DNA of 38,507 nt, from positions 378,339-416,845 of the forward strand of contig NZ_JH556657.1 of assembly GCF_000179595.2 (NCBI RefSeq). Direction: 5' to 3'. The notes under the pieces are model-generated. The model made no database searches. It saw only the letters and a list, made by a program, of their open reading frames with translations, and was not told the origin of the DNA. Shown here piece after piece: positions 7,916 to 16,592 of the stretch; the stretch's first letter is position 1; each line of letters starts with the position of its first letter. A program made the translations under genes and the position numbers. This stretch comes from Acetivibrio cellulolyticus CD2 (GTDB lineage: Bacteria; Bacillota; Clostridia; Acetivibrionales; Acetivibrionaceae).

Positions 7916-9451
7916 GTGAGAAAAAATAATGTTAAAATACAATCTGAATACAAAATAATTGTTGTCGATGACGACAATGGTATCCTGGATTCTCTTTCGG
8001 TAATTATTAAGCGATTGGGATATGAGTATATTGGAATAAATAATCCTCTGGATGCTATTGAAAGTATCAGAAATGAACACTATGACCTTCTTGTGCTAGA
8101 TTTTCTTATGGATCCCATACAGGGAGACGCAGTTGTAGAGAGAATAAGGGAGTTTGATACTGACCTATACATATTGCTTTTAACGGGTTATAAAGATGTA
8201 GCCCCTCCTTTAGAGACAATAAAGTCACTTGAAATACAAGCATATTGTGAGAAGATGGACAACTTTGATCAGTTGATTTTGCTTATTGAATCAGCCATAA
8301 AGTCAATTTCACAAAAAAGGACAATAAAGAAATTTAGAGATGGTTTAAAAAGAATACTGGATTCTGTACCTAAGATATATCAATTGCAATCAATAGGTTC
8401 TATAATTGGGGATATCTTATTGGAGATTATGCCCTTTGTTCAAAGTGAGAATGCTTTTATACTTATAGATGATCTTATTGGGCTATATAGTAATAAAAAG
8501 AGCTTCTTTAAAGGTGTTGGTAAATATGATACAAGTCTTGAAGAGCTTTTGGGAACACTGGATCATAAAGCTATGGAAGCAATCGGAAGCGCTAAAATAT
8601 TGGGACGGTCGGTAAAGCTAGATAAAGGAGTAATTCTTCCACTTATCAGTAAGAGTGCGCTTTTGAAGACTGAAGGCGTGATTTATCTTGAATCTGAACA
8701 GTATGATGATGAGATAGAGCTTCTGGAGCTTTATGCCACTCAGGCAGCTACCTCTATTAATAACGTATTCCTACACTCTATGGTTAATATTAAGAATGAT
8801 GAACTGGATAGAACGTATTCCGAGTTGAAGAAAAGGTATATGGATGCAGTGCAGGTATTACGTCTTGCTGTTGATGCAAAGGATGAGTATACTAGAGGTC
8901 ACTCTGATAGAGTAGCATTTTATGCAGTGAAAATCGGAGAAGCTTTTAATCTCCCGACTGAAGATATAAATAAGCTAAATGCTGGAGGAATATTCCATGA
9001 CATTGGTAAAATCGGTACGGCTGATGATATTTTACTCAAAACCGACAAGCTTGATGACAGGGAATATAAAGAAATAAAGAAACATCCTACAAAGGGGGCC
9101 AATATACTTTCCGCGGTGTCAATGTTTAGGGATGTAGTGCCTCTTGTAATGTACCACCATGAAAGATTAGATGGTCGAGGATACCCGGAGGGGATCAAAG
9201 GTGACGATATTCCATTTCTGGCCAGGATAATTTCGGTTGCTGATGCATTTGATGCTATGACTTCAGATCGAAAATACAGATCAAAACTACATCTGGAAGA
9301 AGCAAAAAAACAACTTGCGTCAAATGCAGGTACACAGTTTGACTCTGAAGTAGTTGAAAAGTTTCTAATTATACTAGAGGATTTTGATTTGCTCCAGGGT
9401 GAAATCGAGAGCAAAGCACATGAAAAACAAATTATTAAAAACTTTGAATAG
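7916..9451 (+). CDS. Response regulator with HD-GYP output domain (putative c-di-GMP phosphodiesterase)
   Basis: 511 aa. An N-terminal receiver domain (about 14-130) begins IIVVDDDNG and has its phosphoacceptor Asp in LLVLDFLMDP. The middle (about 140-290) is a divergent GAF-like region. The HD-GYP domain runs from about 320 to 490: His329 in RGHSDRV, the HD pair His361-Asp362 in FHDIGKIG, His414-His415 followed by ERLDGRGYP, and DAFDAM. HD-GYP proteins hydrolyse cyclic-di-GMP, and the metal ligands look complete. The GTG start at 7916 has AAGGGAGG seven bases upstream. The gene is monocistronic, with no histidine kinase adjacent. Confidence 0.9.
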   Translation: MRKNNVKIQSEYKIIVVDDDNGILDSLSVIIKRLGYEYIGINNPLDAIESIRNEHYDLLVLDFLMDPIQGDAVVERIREFDTDLYILLLTGYKDVAPPLETIKSLEIQAYCEKMDNFDQLILLIESAIKSISQKRTIKKFRDGLKRILDSVPKIYQLQSIGSIIGDILLEIMPFVQSENAFILIDDLIGLYSNKKSFFKGVGKYDTSLEELLGTLDHKAMEAIGSAKILGRSVKLDKGVILPLISKSALLKTEGVIYLESEQYDDEIELLELYATQAATSINNVFLHSMVNIKNDELDRTYSELKKRYMDAVQVLRLAVDAKDEYTRGHSDRVAFYAVKIGEAFNLPTEDINKLNAGGIFHDIGKIGTADDILLKTDKLDDREYKEIKKHPTKGANILSAVSMFRDVVPLVMYHHERLDGRGYPEGIKGDDIPFLARIISVADAFDAMTSDRKYRSKLHLEEAKKQLASNAGTQFDSEVVEKFLIILEDFDLLQGEIESKAHEKQIIKNFE

Positions 9452-9479
9452 ACGCTGTAGTTTAATTTAATTTGGATTC

Positions 9480-9511
9480 TAAAGGGATAACCTTAAATGG
9501 GCATCCCTTTA
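9480..9511 (+). terminator. Possible terminator after HD-GYP gene
   Basis: TAAAGGGAT (9480-9488) pairs perfectly with 9503-9511 around a 14-nt loop. The sequence after the stem is A-rich rather than T-rich, so termination strength is doubtful. It lies between the HD-GYP stop and the next promoter. Confidence 0.4.
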
Positions 9512-9537
9512 AAAATGCGTAAAAAAGCAAAAAACTA

Positions 9538-9566
9538 TTGAATAAACAGTTGATCTATGTTAATAT
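9538..9566 (+). promoter_or_regulatory. Sigma-A-type promoter of the ACT-hom-aspartokinase operon
   Basis: TTGAAT (9538-9543), a 17-bp spacer and TAATAT (9561-9566), with a TG one base before the -10 (extended -10). Transcription would start near 9573, leaving a leader of about 40 nt. No attenuator or T-box was recognised. Confidence 0.55.
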
Positions 9567-9615
9567 TACACAGTAGAAACACATCTGTACACGGAAGGTG
9601 GACACGGAGGAAAGA

Positions 9616-10059
9616 ATGAATAACGTTACCAAGTATTATCTGGTTAATGCTTCGATACTGCCAGAAGTTTTTATTAAGGTTATTGAGGTGAAAAAAATAC
9701 TTTCCAGCGGCACAATAAAGAATGTTAATGATGCTGTAAAGGAAGTGGGTATCAGCCGCAGTGCATTCTACAAATATAGGGATTATGTGTTCCCGTTTTA
9801 TGAAACATCAAGAGGAAGGGTTATGACACTCTTTTTCGTAGTAGAGGATTTTTCAGGTATATTGTCAAGTATCATAAACAGAATTGCAGAATCGAAGGCC
9901 AATATCCTGACTATTAATCAGAACATTCCTATAAATGGGTTGGCTGATGTAACTATTTCAATAGAGACTGATAGTATGATAAGCGATATAAATGTGCTGA
10001 TGGATGAAATAAGCAGGATTGATGGTGTCAGAAGACATGAAATCCTTGCAAGAGAGTAG
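9616..10059 (+). CDS. ACT domain-containing protein (UPF0735/PheB-like)
   Basis: A 147-aa protein. Residues about 25-65 form a small helix-turn-helix-like segment (IKNVNDAVKEVGISRSAFYKYRDYVFPF). Residues about 70-147 form an ACT domain (VMTLFFVVEDFSGILSSIINRIAESKANILTINQN...). The family is often found beside homoserine dehydrogenase and is suspected to sense an amino acid, but no reaction is established. I chose the ATG at 9616 because GGAGG lies five bases upstream; a GTG at 9598 in the same frame lacks a good site. hom follows after 14 bp and the aspartokinase after that, which suggests a regulatory role in aspartate-family amino acid synthesis. Confidence 0.85.
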   Translation: MNNVTKYYLVNASILPEVFIKVIEVKKILSSGTIKNVNDAVKEVGISRSAFYKYRDYVFPFYETSRGRVMTLFFVVEDFSGILSSIINRIAESKANILTINQNIPINGLADVTISIETDSMISDINVLMDEISRIDGVRRHEILARE

Positions 10060-10073
10060 AGGAGGCTTACTTT

Positions 10074-11327
10074 ATGATTAATGTTGCTGTTATAGGTTAT
10101 GGTGTTGTTGGTTCCGGTGTTGTTGAGATAATCAAGAAGAATAGTGCCAGCATATCCAAAAAGGCAGGTAAGGAAATAAAAGTTAAGAAGGTTTTGGACA
10201 TTAGAGATTTTGATGATACTTGTCCTGATAAGGAACTTCTTACAAAAAATGCACAAGATGTTTTTGATGATGAATCAATTAGTATTGTTATAGAGACCAT
10301 TGGCGGAGCAAAAATTGCATATGAATATACCAAAAGGGCTCTAGAAGCTGGAAAACACGTAGTGACTTCAAATAAGGAACTGGTTGCATCTCATGGACCG
10401 GAGCTCTTAAAGCTTGCAAAGAAAAATAATATTAACTACCTTTTTGAAGCGAGTGTTGGAGGCGGGATCCCTATAATTAGGCCATTGAACCGTTGTCTAG
10501 CTGCAAACGAGATTTACAGCATTATTGGGATTTTGAACGGGACGACAAATTATATCTTAAGCCAAATGAAAAGAGAAGGAAAGGACTTTGAGGTTGCGCT
10601 CAAAGAGGCGCAGAAAAATGGATATGCCGAGGCTGATCCAACTGCTGATATACAGGGACATGATGCCTGCAGAAAAATTGCTATTTTGTCATCTATAGCC
10701 TACAATGAGTTTGTGGATTATAGGGATATTTATACAGAGGGTATAACAAAATTGACGCTTAATGACATGAAATATGCAGAAAGTTTAAATTCATCCATAA
10801 AGCTTATCGCCATAAGTGAGAAAATCGGGGATAAGATTGTTGCACGAGTCAGCCCCGCCATAGTTGGTAAAGATAGTCCACTTTGCAACGTAGAAGATGT
10901 TTTTAACGCCATTGTGGTAAAAGGCGATGCTATTGGAGAAGCTATGTTTTATGGACGTGGTGCGGGAAAACTTCCTACAGCAAGTGCTGTGGTAGCTGAT
11001 ATTATTGAGATAGTCAAGCATTGGGGAAGTTGTGGAGGTTATGACTGGAATGTTAGTGAAAGCTCAAATATGATGGATATTATGGAGTCAAAGGCAAAAT
11101 ATTTGGTCAGGCTGAAAGTTGAGAGTGAAGGCGAAGCGAGTGAACTTGTGAACTCATTGTATGATCAAGTAGAATGGCTTAAGCCTTTGAAAGTTAATGA
11201 TAAAAATGAGGTGGCTTTTGTAACTGACAGTTTTTCAGAAAAAGAACATTTCGAAAAGTTTGAAGCACTTAGGAAATCAAAAGCTATAAGGGAAGTTGTA
11301 AACACCATAAGAATGCTGGAAGAATAA
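10074..11327 (+). CDS. hom: Homoserine dehydrogenase
   Basis: NAD(P)-dependent reduction of aspartate semialdehyde to homoserine, the branch point to threonine and methionine. 417 aa. Rossmann motif VAVIGYGVVGSGVV (residues 4-17), TSNKELVASHGPEL, the catalytic-domain signature LNGTTNYILSQM and the AEADPTADIQGHDACRK segment with conserved Asp/Lys residues. The C-terminal 70 residues are compatible with an ACT-type regulatory domain, as in threonine-inhibited enzymes, though divergent. The ATG at 10074 has AGAGGAGG upstream, 14 bp after the ACT protein gene. The aspartokinase gene follows 43 bp downstream. Confidence 0.95.
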   Translation: MINVAVIGYGVVGSGVVEIIKKNSASISKKAGKEIKVKKVLDIRDFDDTCPDKELLTKNAQDVFDDESISIVIETIGGAKIAYEYTKRALEAGKHVVTSNKELVASHGPELLKLAKKNNINYLFEASVGGGIPIIRPLNRCLAANEIYSIIGILNGTTNYILSQMKREGKDFEVALKEAQKNGYAEADPTADIQGHDACRKIAILSSIAYNEFVDYRDIYTEGITKLTLNDMKYAESLNSSIKLIAISEKIGDKIVARVSPAIVGKDSPLCNVEDVFNAIVVKGDAIGEAMFYGRGAGKLPTASAVVADIIEIVKHWGSCGGYDWNVSESSNMMDIMESKAKYLVRLKVESEGEASELVNSLYDQVEWLKPLKVNDKNEVAFVTDSFSEKEHFEKFEALRKSKAIREVVNTIRMLEE

Positions 11328-11370
11328 AATACATTAGGTAAACTTTAAATTAAATCTTGGAGGTTGTATT

Positions 11371-12720
11371 ATGAAAGTTGCAAAATTTGGAGGAACATCT
11401 CTTGCAAATGCAGAGCAGATTAAGAAAGTATGTGATATTGTAATTTCAGATTCTGAAAGACGTTTGGTAGTTGTATCGGCTCCAGGCAAACGTTTTAAGG
11501 AAGACATAAAGGTAACAGATCTTCTGATAGCACTTGCTGAAAAGTGTATTAAAGAAGGAAGCGCAGAAGCAGAACTAAATGCTGTTATTGAAAGATATGC
11601 AGAAATTGCAAAAGAGCTTAACCTGTCGGATGATATTGTAAAGGTTATTTCAGATGATTTACGTAGACGTGTAAGTTTAGACAGAAGCAATCAGGGAATG
11701 TTTATGGATACTCTTAAGGCTGCTGGCGAAGATAATAGTGCTAAGGTTGTAGCTGCTTATCTTAAGAGCATGGGAATTGAAGCTGAATATATTGACCCGA
11801 AGGATGCAGGGCTATTATTGAGTGATGAATTTGGAAATGCGCGCGTGCTTCCTGAGTCCTATGAAAATCTCAAAAGCCTTAGAGATAGATCAGGTATAAT
11901 GATATTTCCAGGTTTCTTCGGATATTCAAAAAATGGCGATGTAGTAACTTTCCCACGTGGTGGATCAGATATAACAGGATCAATTTTGGCTGCAGCTATA
12001 AAAGCTGATTTGTATGAGAATTTTACTGATGTTGATTCAGTATTTGCAGCAAACCCTGGTATTGTGGATAATCCGAAACCAATACCTGTATTTACATACA
12101 GAGAAATGAGAGAACTTTCATACGCAGGTTTTTCAGTGCTGCATGAGGAAACTCTTGAGCCTGTATATAGAATGGGAATTCCTGTTTGCATAAAAAATAC
12201 CAACAATCCATCAGCACCAGGAACACTGATAGCACCAACACGTGAGCTAAAAGATAACCATGTAGTGGGAATAGCTAGCGGTAAAGGATTTTGTACTATC
12301 TATGTAAGTAAGTATATGATGAACAGAGAAGTTGGATTTGGAAGAAAGATTCTTAATATACTTGAAAATGAAGGATTGTCCTACGAACATACACCTTCAG
12401 GAATTGATAATATTTCAATTATTGTTGAGGAAAAACAGCTGGATAAAGTTAATGACGAACGATTAATTAATCGCATTAAAGATGAACTCAATGTTGATGA
12501 TGTAACAATTGAGCGTGGTTCGGCTTTGGTTATGATCGTCGGTGAAGGAATGATGAGGACTGTAGGTATTGCAGCGAGGGCAACAAATGCACTTGCTAAA
12601 GCAGGTGTAAATATAGAGATGATCAACCAGGGATCTTCAGAGGTTAGCATGATGTTTGGTGTGAAGGCAGTTGACAATGTTAACGCTGTTAAGGCTTTAT
12701 ATAATGAGTTTTTCAATTAA
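11371..12720 (+). CDS. Aspartate kinase
   Basis: Phosphorylates aspartate, the first committed step toward threonine, methionine and lysine. 449 aa. The N-terminal kinase signature VAKFGGTSLANAEQIKKV, the PRGGSDITGSILAAA segment and the FTDVDSVFAANP region mark the amino-acid kinase fold. The C-terminal about 150 residues hold two ACT domains, including VGEGMMRTVGIAARATNALAKAGVNIEMINQGSSEVSMMFGV, which usually bind lysine or threonine. Its position right after hom suggests the threonine-branch isozyme, but the effector cannot be read from the sequence. GGAGG precedes the ATG by about eight bases. A strong terminator follows at 12780. Confidence 0.94.
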   Translation: MKVAKFGGTSLANAEQIKKVCDIVISDSERRLVVVSAPGKRFKEDIKVTDLLIALAEKCIKEGSAEAELNAVIERYAEIAKELNLSDDIVKVISDDLRRRVSLDRSNQGMFMDTLKAAGEDNSAKVVAAYLKSMGIEAEYIDPKDAGLLLSDEFGNARVLPESYENLKSLRDRSGIMIFPGFFGYSKNGDVVTFPRGGSDITGSILAAAIKADLYENFTDVDSVFAANPGIVDNPKPIPVFTYREMRELSYAGFSVLHEETLEPVYRMGIPVCIKNTNNPSAPGTLIAPTRELKDNHVVGIASGKGFCTIYVSKYMMNREVGFGRKILNILENEGLSYEHTPSGIDNISIIVEEKQLDKVNDERLINRIKDELNVDDVTIERGSALVMIVGEGMMRTVGIAARATNALAKAGVNIEMINQGSSEVSMMFGVKAVDNVNAVKALYNEFFN

Positions 12721-12779
12721 TTTATGAATTGGTAACGAATAGCATTCCTAAAGCATTCTTTTAAGTAAAATATAAAAAG

Positions 12780-12819
12780 TAGTGCTTTTTAACTGGGTAG
12801 TTAAGAAGCACTATTTTTG
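12780..12819 (+). terminator. Strong intrinsic terminator after aspartokinase
   Basis: 15-nt arms (12780-12794 and 12799-12813, one G-U pair) with a four-base loop, followed by TTTTTGTG and a further T7 run. Confidence 0.88.
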
Positions 12820-13132
12820 TGATATTTTTTTATTTATTGACTAAAGTATGTTATAATTCTTCTGTTAACTACACTATAATTAATTGAGGCGTGTTTTATT
12901 TCCTTATAACGCGCTAGTTTGCGTAGGATGTAAGTAAACCTCAACTTGCAGAAATAATCAAAAATATATATAATGAATTTAATGGGAAAAGTGATATAAT
13001 TTAAATATAGACGAAAAAATGATTGTTTATAGGAATTTTTGTAGTTTGACTTCTGCACACTTCGAATTTTACAGTTTATGTGAAATTAAAGATTTGAAAT
13101 AATTGTATAGTATGAGAAGGGGGACATTTAAA
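12819..13132 (+). other. cbiB leader region: two possible promoters and a folded element
   Basis: About 310 bp without an ORF. An extended -10 (TGTTATAAT, 12849-12857) and a second one (TGATATAAT, 12992-13000) could both start transcription toward cbiB. Between them TTGAGG (12885-12890) pairs with CCTCAA (about 12937-12942). Inside that, GCGTGTT pairs with AACGCGC (one G-U), and the loop TCCT can pair with AGGA downstream. None of the conserved cobalamin riboswitch boxes was recognised. The fold may be a small RNA or an unrecognised leader element. Confidence 0.4.
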
Positions 13133-14185
13133 ATGAGCCTATACCTGCTGCTGGATGTTTTTATTGCCTTTATACTTGATATATTTATTGGAGATCCACA
13201 ATGGATGCCTCATCCGGTAAAATTTATCAAATGGCTGATAAAAACAGTAGAAACGGGCTTCAGAAAATTTTCTGATTCGTTTTCTAATAAGAAAATTAAG
13301 GCACTAGGGGACGATTTTGTTCATAGTGGTGTAATGAGCAATAGAAATGAAAAAATGGCAGGTATATATTTTACAATTATTATGGTTGTAATGGTTACTG
13401 TAATTGTATCTGGGGTGACTCTGGTTGCTTATTTGATTAATCCTATTGCATATCATGTTGTAAACATATATTTTATGTACTCTGCATTTGCAGCAAGGTC
13501 ACTTGCAGCTGAAAGCATTAAAGTGCTTGATGCTCTCAAGGATAGGGATGTGTTTAAGGCCGGAAATATTCTTGCGATGATTGTAGGTAGAAAAATAGAA
13601 CATCTGGATGAGCAGGATATAATTAGAGGCACAGTTGAAACAACAGCAGAGAATACATCTGAAAAAGTTATTTCACCTATTTTTTATTCGGTAATTGGCT
13701 CTATATTTGGAGTGGGAGCGCCATTGGTTTATCTATACAAAACAATTAATATTCTGAATTCAATGGAAGGTTACAAGACTGATAAACACAAGCGTTTTGG
13801 ATGGGCTTGTGCAAAGATGAATGTTTTGGCAAATTATTTCCCGGCGAGAATTACCGGGATATTATTTGTTGTAGGTGCTTTTGTTACCGGTAAGGACCCA
13901 TCCGGCAGTTTTGCAATAATGAAAAGGGATAAAAGAAAGCATCATAATCCGAATTCGGGTTATCCTGAGGCAGCAGTTGCAGGTGCGCTTGGAATAAGGT
14001 TGGGTGGTTCAGGGTTGTATTTTGGAGATATAGTAGATAAACCGATTATAGGAGATAGCACAAGAACAGCTGAGTTAAGAGATATATCAAATACAATCAA
14101 CATGATGTATGCTGCTGCAATTTTGGGTTTGGTTGGTTTTAGTTTAGTATTTTTACTGGTTTTTGCTATTTTGCAGATTATCTAA
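13133..14185 (+). CDS. cbiB: Adenosylcobinamide-phosphate synthase CbiB/CobD
   Basis: Integral membrane enzyme that attaches the aminopropanol(-phosphate) arm to adenosylcobyric acid in cobalamin synthesis. 350 aa. The N-terminal signature DIFIGDPQWMPHPVKFI is diagnostic, followed by several membrane segments, GTVETTAENTSEKVISPIFY, and the C-terminal NPNSGYPEAAVAGALGIRLGG. I chose the ATG at 13133 because AGAAGGGGG lies about ten bases upstream; in-frame codons back to a TTG at 13103 lack conservation. cobU starts 22 bp after the stop, so the two form an operon. The conserved Glu of the ETTAEN motif is present. Confidence 0.93.
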   Translation: MSLYLLLDVFIAFILDIFIGDPQWMPHPVKFIKWLIKTVETGFRKFSDSFSNKKIKALGDDFVHSGVMSNRNEKMAGIYFTIIMVVMVTVIVSGVTLVAYLINPIAYHVVNIYFMYSAFAARSLAAESIKVLDALKDRDVFKAGNILAMIVGRKIEHLDEQDIIRGTVETTAENTSEKVISPIFYSVIGSIFGVGAPLVYLYKTINILNSMEGYKTDKHKRFGWACAKMNVLANYFPARITGILFVVGAFVTGKDPSGSFAIMKRDKRKHHNPNSGYPEAAVAGALGIRLGGSGLYFGDIVDKPIIGDSTRTAELRDISNTINMMYAAAILGLVGFSLVFLLVFAILQII

Positions 14186-14207
14186 GAATGAAAAGGAGTT
14201 ATTATTA

Positions 14208-14765
14208 ATGGGACGGTTAGTTGTTGTAACCGGAGGTGCAAGGAGCGGCAAAAGTACCTTTGCAGAAATGCTTGCAAAAGATTGTAAATGTGATGTGGTA
14301 TATATAGCTACTTCTATACCTTTCGATGATGAAATGAAGGCACGAATAAAAAAGCATATTGAACAAAGACCAAAGAACTGGAAGACAGTGGAGGCTTATA
14401 AGGATATAGACAAGCATTTGGCAAAGGAGAAAAGTGACAGCGTAGTTTTTTTACTTGACTGTATAACGATAATGATAACGAATATTATGCTCGAAGCTTC
14501 TATAGATTGGGATGGAGCTTCAGATAATGAAATAGATTATGTTGAAGATTCGGTAAAGGTACAAATTGAAAAGGTTTTAAAAGCCGTTAAGGAAAAGGAT
14601 GCAATTTTTATTCTGGTTACAAATGAGATTGGAATGGGAATTGTACCTGAGAATAAACTATCAAGGATATTTCGCGACATCGCAGGGAGAATTAACCAAA
14701 TTCTTGCATCAGCTGCTGATGAAGTATATCTATGTGTATCGGGCATTCCTGTGAAAATCAAATAG
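14208..14765 (+). CDS. cobU: Adenosylcobinamide kinase / adenosylcobinamide-phosphate guanylyltransferase
   Basis: Bifunctional enzyme that phosphorylates adenosylcobinamide and transfers GMP to it, giving AdoCbi-GDP, the partner of CobS. 185 aa. P-loop TGGARSGKS at residues 8-16, IATSIPFDDEMKARI, and His50 in KKHIEQRP, matching the histidine guanylylated in Salmonella CobU. VFLLDCITIMITN and LVTNEIGMGIVPENKLSRIFRD are further family blocks. The ATG at 14208 has AAGGAG about nine bases upstream; the frame is open upstream into the end of cbiB but has no ribosome site there. cobS lies 1 kb downstream, separated by a protease gene. Confidence 0.93.
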   Translation: MGRLVVVTGGARSGKSTFAEMLAKDCKCDVVYIATSIPFDDEMKARIKKHIEQRPKNWKTVEAYKDIDKHLAKEKSDSVVFLLDCITIMITNIMLEASIDWDGASDNEIDYVEDSVKVQIEKVLKAVKEKDAIFILVTNEIGMGIVPENKLSRIFRDIAGRINQILASAADEVYLCVSGIPVKIK

Positions 14766-14921
14766 TAAAAAAGAATATTGTACACTGTAGGCAAAGAATA
14801 AGCGCATCGTTTAGGCAATAACGGCAGATTTATCCATGCGTTCAATTGACTAGTTAGAAAAGATCTGGATATTTCTAATTTAAGGAAGTCTTGACCGAAA
14901 CAGGAAAAATGTCAGATTTTG

Positions 14922-14950
14922 TAGACACTCGGCTGACTAGTTGATATAAT
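14922..14950 (+). promoter_or_regulatory. Promoter of the CPBP protease gene
   Basis: TAGACA (14922-14927), a 17-bp spacer and a perfect TATAAT (14945-14950), preceded by TGA (extended -10). The 9-mer TGACTAGTT occurs in the spacer and again about 90 bp upstream, near 14849. Confidence 0.7.
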
Positions 14951-15004
14951 TAAGAAGCGTACAGATAGAGATATACAAATTTGAATTTATGGGGCTAACG
15001 AATC

Positions 15005-15661
15005 GTGAATAGAAAAGTAATGGTTCAGTCTATTGTAACGATAGCAATATTCTTTTTTATAAATTTTGGATTATGGGAAATACTTGTTAGTAACGGTATA
15101 TCACAGGAATGGGCATCATTTATTGTGTATGCAGTTTTATTTATTTTAGTTATTTTGATATGGCACAAAAATTTGACAAAAGATTGGAATAGGCTCAGAG
15201 AAGACGTTAAAAGCTGGAAAAAATTCTTTTGTAATTTGTTAATTTGGATTGTGACTTCTTTTGCGTTAGCCTACTTGTTTCAATTCCTTGTCAGCAAAAA
15301 TTTCATAACAACGAATACTGAAAACATGGGAAAAGTAGCAAGTTCTATACCGCCCATACTTTCTTGTATAATGATGACCATATTTGGTCCTGTTATAGAG
15401 GAGATTACGTTTAGACAGTCAATGATTGGTTTTGTGCCTAAGCACAGAAAAGTATTTTTGATTGTTATGATGATAATTTCAGTTATTATATTTGACTGTA
15501 TCCATTTATATAGGTGGCAAGAATTTTTTTACTACTTACCACTTTCTATAGCACTAACGACCTTTTATGTAAAATACAATAAAAATATTTATTCCAGTAT
15601 TTTTATGCATTCATTATTAAACCTTCCAGGAGCGATTTTATTGATTATTGGAGTAATATAA
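15005..15661 (+). CDS. CPBP-family intramembrane metalloprotease (Abi/CAAX-like)
   Basis: 218-aa membrane protein with about six hydrophobic segments and the three CPBP motifs: EEITFRQ (Glu132-Glu133, EExxxR), FDCIHLYRW (FxxxH) and HSLLNLPG (HxxxN). The family includes Rce1-like proteases and bacterial proteins linked to bacteriocin self-immunity. The substrate here is unknown. The GTG start at 15005 has a weak GGGG about nine bases upstream. It has its own promoter (14922-14950) and terminator, so it appears to be inserted as an independent unit between cobU and cobS. No bacteriocin precursor gene was seen beside it. Confidence 0.87.
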   Translation: MNRKVMVQSIVTIAIFFFINFGLWEILVSNGISQEWASFIVYAVLFILVILIWHKNLTKDWNRLREDVKSWKKFFCNLLIWIVTSFALAYLFQFLVSKNFITTNTENMGKVASSIPPILSCIMMTIFGPVIEEITFRQSMIGFVPKHRKVFLIVMMIISVIIFDCIHLYRWQEFFYYLPLSIALTTFYVKYNKNIYSSIFMHSLLNLPGAILLIIGVI

Positions 15662-15676
15662 ATCCCAATTTGTCGT

Positions 15677-15734
15677 GATGTGTACAAAAAAGACATCAAC
15701 CTTTTTGTTTGAAAAATAGTTGACATCTTTTTTT
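15677..15734 (+). terminator. Terminator after CPBP gene
   Basis: Interrupted stem: GATGT (15677) with ACATC (15723-15727), CAAC with GTTG, and TTTTT with AAAAA, followed by T7 (15728-15734). Confidence 0.55.
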
Positions 15735-15796
15735 GAAACCTTAAGTTTATGACATTGAGTAAAAAAGAATATTATAAAAAATGTGGGAGTGGAAAA

Positions 15797-16561
15797 GTGG
15801 TTATTTTTAAAAGGTTTATTATTATGGTTCAATTCTTTACTTCAATACCTGTTCCTGTAAACATAGAATGCAGTGAGAAAGACTATGGTAAAGGACTAGT
15901 ATTCGCTCCGCTTGTTGGCTTGATTCTTGGCATATTTATGTGTTTTGTCTATAAGCTGTTAAGCTTGTTTTTGCCTGCAAATATTATTTCAGTGTTGTTG
16001 GTTATTGTTTATATAGCGTTGACTGGGGGCCTTCATCTAGACGGCTTGGGAGACACTTTTGATGGTTTGTATTCTAATAGGCCAAAGGAGAAGATTCTTG
16101 AAATAATGAGGGACAGCAGAGTTGGAACAAATGCTGTGCTTGCGCTTGTGAGTATTATTTTGCTTAATTATGTTTTGTTAACAGAATTAAATACAAACCC
16201 ACATATAATTGAGGCCTTGCTGCTTTTTCCTGTAGCAGGAAGGATTGGCTCCTTGATGGGTGCAGGTGTATCTGTTTATGCAAGAAAAAATGAAGGTTTG
16301 GGCAAAAGCTTTATTGATCATTGCGGAAAGAAAGAAATGTTTTTTGGAGGTATTTTATCTATTGTGATATTTTCTGCAATATATGGAGTTAAAGGCCTAA
16401 TAATGGCTGCTATTGTGATGATAACTGCTGTAATAATTACAAAAATCTTTACAAAAAAGATAGAAGGTGCGACAGGGGATATACTTGGAGCTGTTTGTGA
16501 GTTAAATCAGACGACTTTTTTGGTTTTGTTTTATATTATGGAGGTAGTGCTTAAAATATAG
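15797..16561 (+). CDS. cobS: Adenosylcobinamide-GDP ribazoletransferase (cobalamin synthase)
   Basis: Membrane enzyme that joins AdoCbi-GDP and alpha-ribazole (phosphate) to make cobalamin. 254 aa from the chosen start. The signature GGLHLDGLGDTFDGLYS with its metal-binding acidic residues (about 74-90), MRDSRVGTNAV, and multiple membrane helices are visible. I chose the GTG at 15797 (MVIFKRFIIMVQFFTSIPVP) because GGGAG lies seven bases upstream and CobS proteins usually begin close to an LQFLTRIPV-like sequence. An ATG at 15749 adds 16 polar residues and has no clear ribosome site. cobC follows after 31 bp. Confidence 0.92.
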   Translation: MVIFKRFIIMVQFFTSIPVPVNIECSEKDYGKGLVFAPLVGLILGIFMCFVYKLLSLFLPANIISVLLVIVYIALTGGLHLDGLGDTFDGLYSNRPKEKILEIMRDSRVGTNAVLALVSIILLNYVLLTELNTNPHIIEALLLFPVAGRIGSLMGAGVSVYARKNEGLGKSFIDHCGKKEMFFGGILSIVIFSAIYGVKGLIMAAIVMITAVIITKIFTKKIEGATGDILGAVCELNQTTFLVLFYIMEVVLKI

Positions 16562-16592
16562 GATTTTGCTTTGTTTTTAGGAGAGATGAAAT

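Noticed and set aside
8920-9414. Long antisense ORF within the HD-GYP gene
   Set aside because: Serine-rich translation of the opposite strand of a clear HD-GYP domain; a shadow frame.
12834-13058. 74-aa minus-strand ORF in the cbiB leader
   Set aside because: AT-rich, no ribosome site, composition unlike the genes around it; it overlaps the likely promoters.
12721-13132. Cobalamin riboswitch upstream of cbiB
   Set aside because: None of the conserved B12-box sequence was found in the leader.
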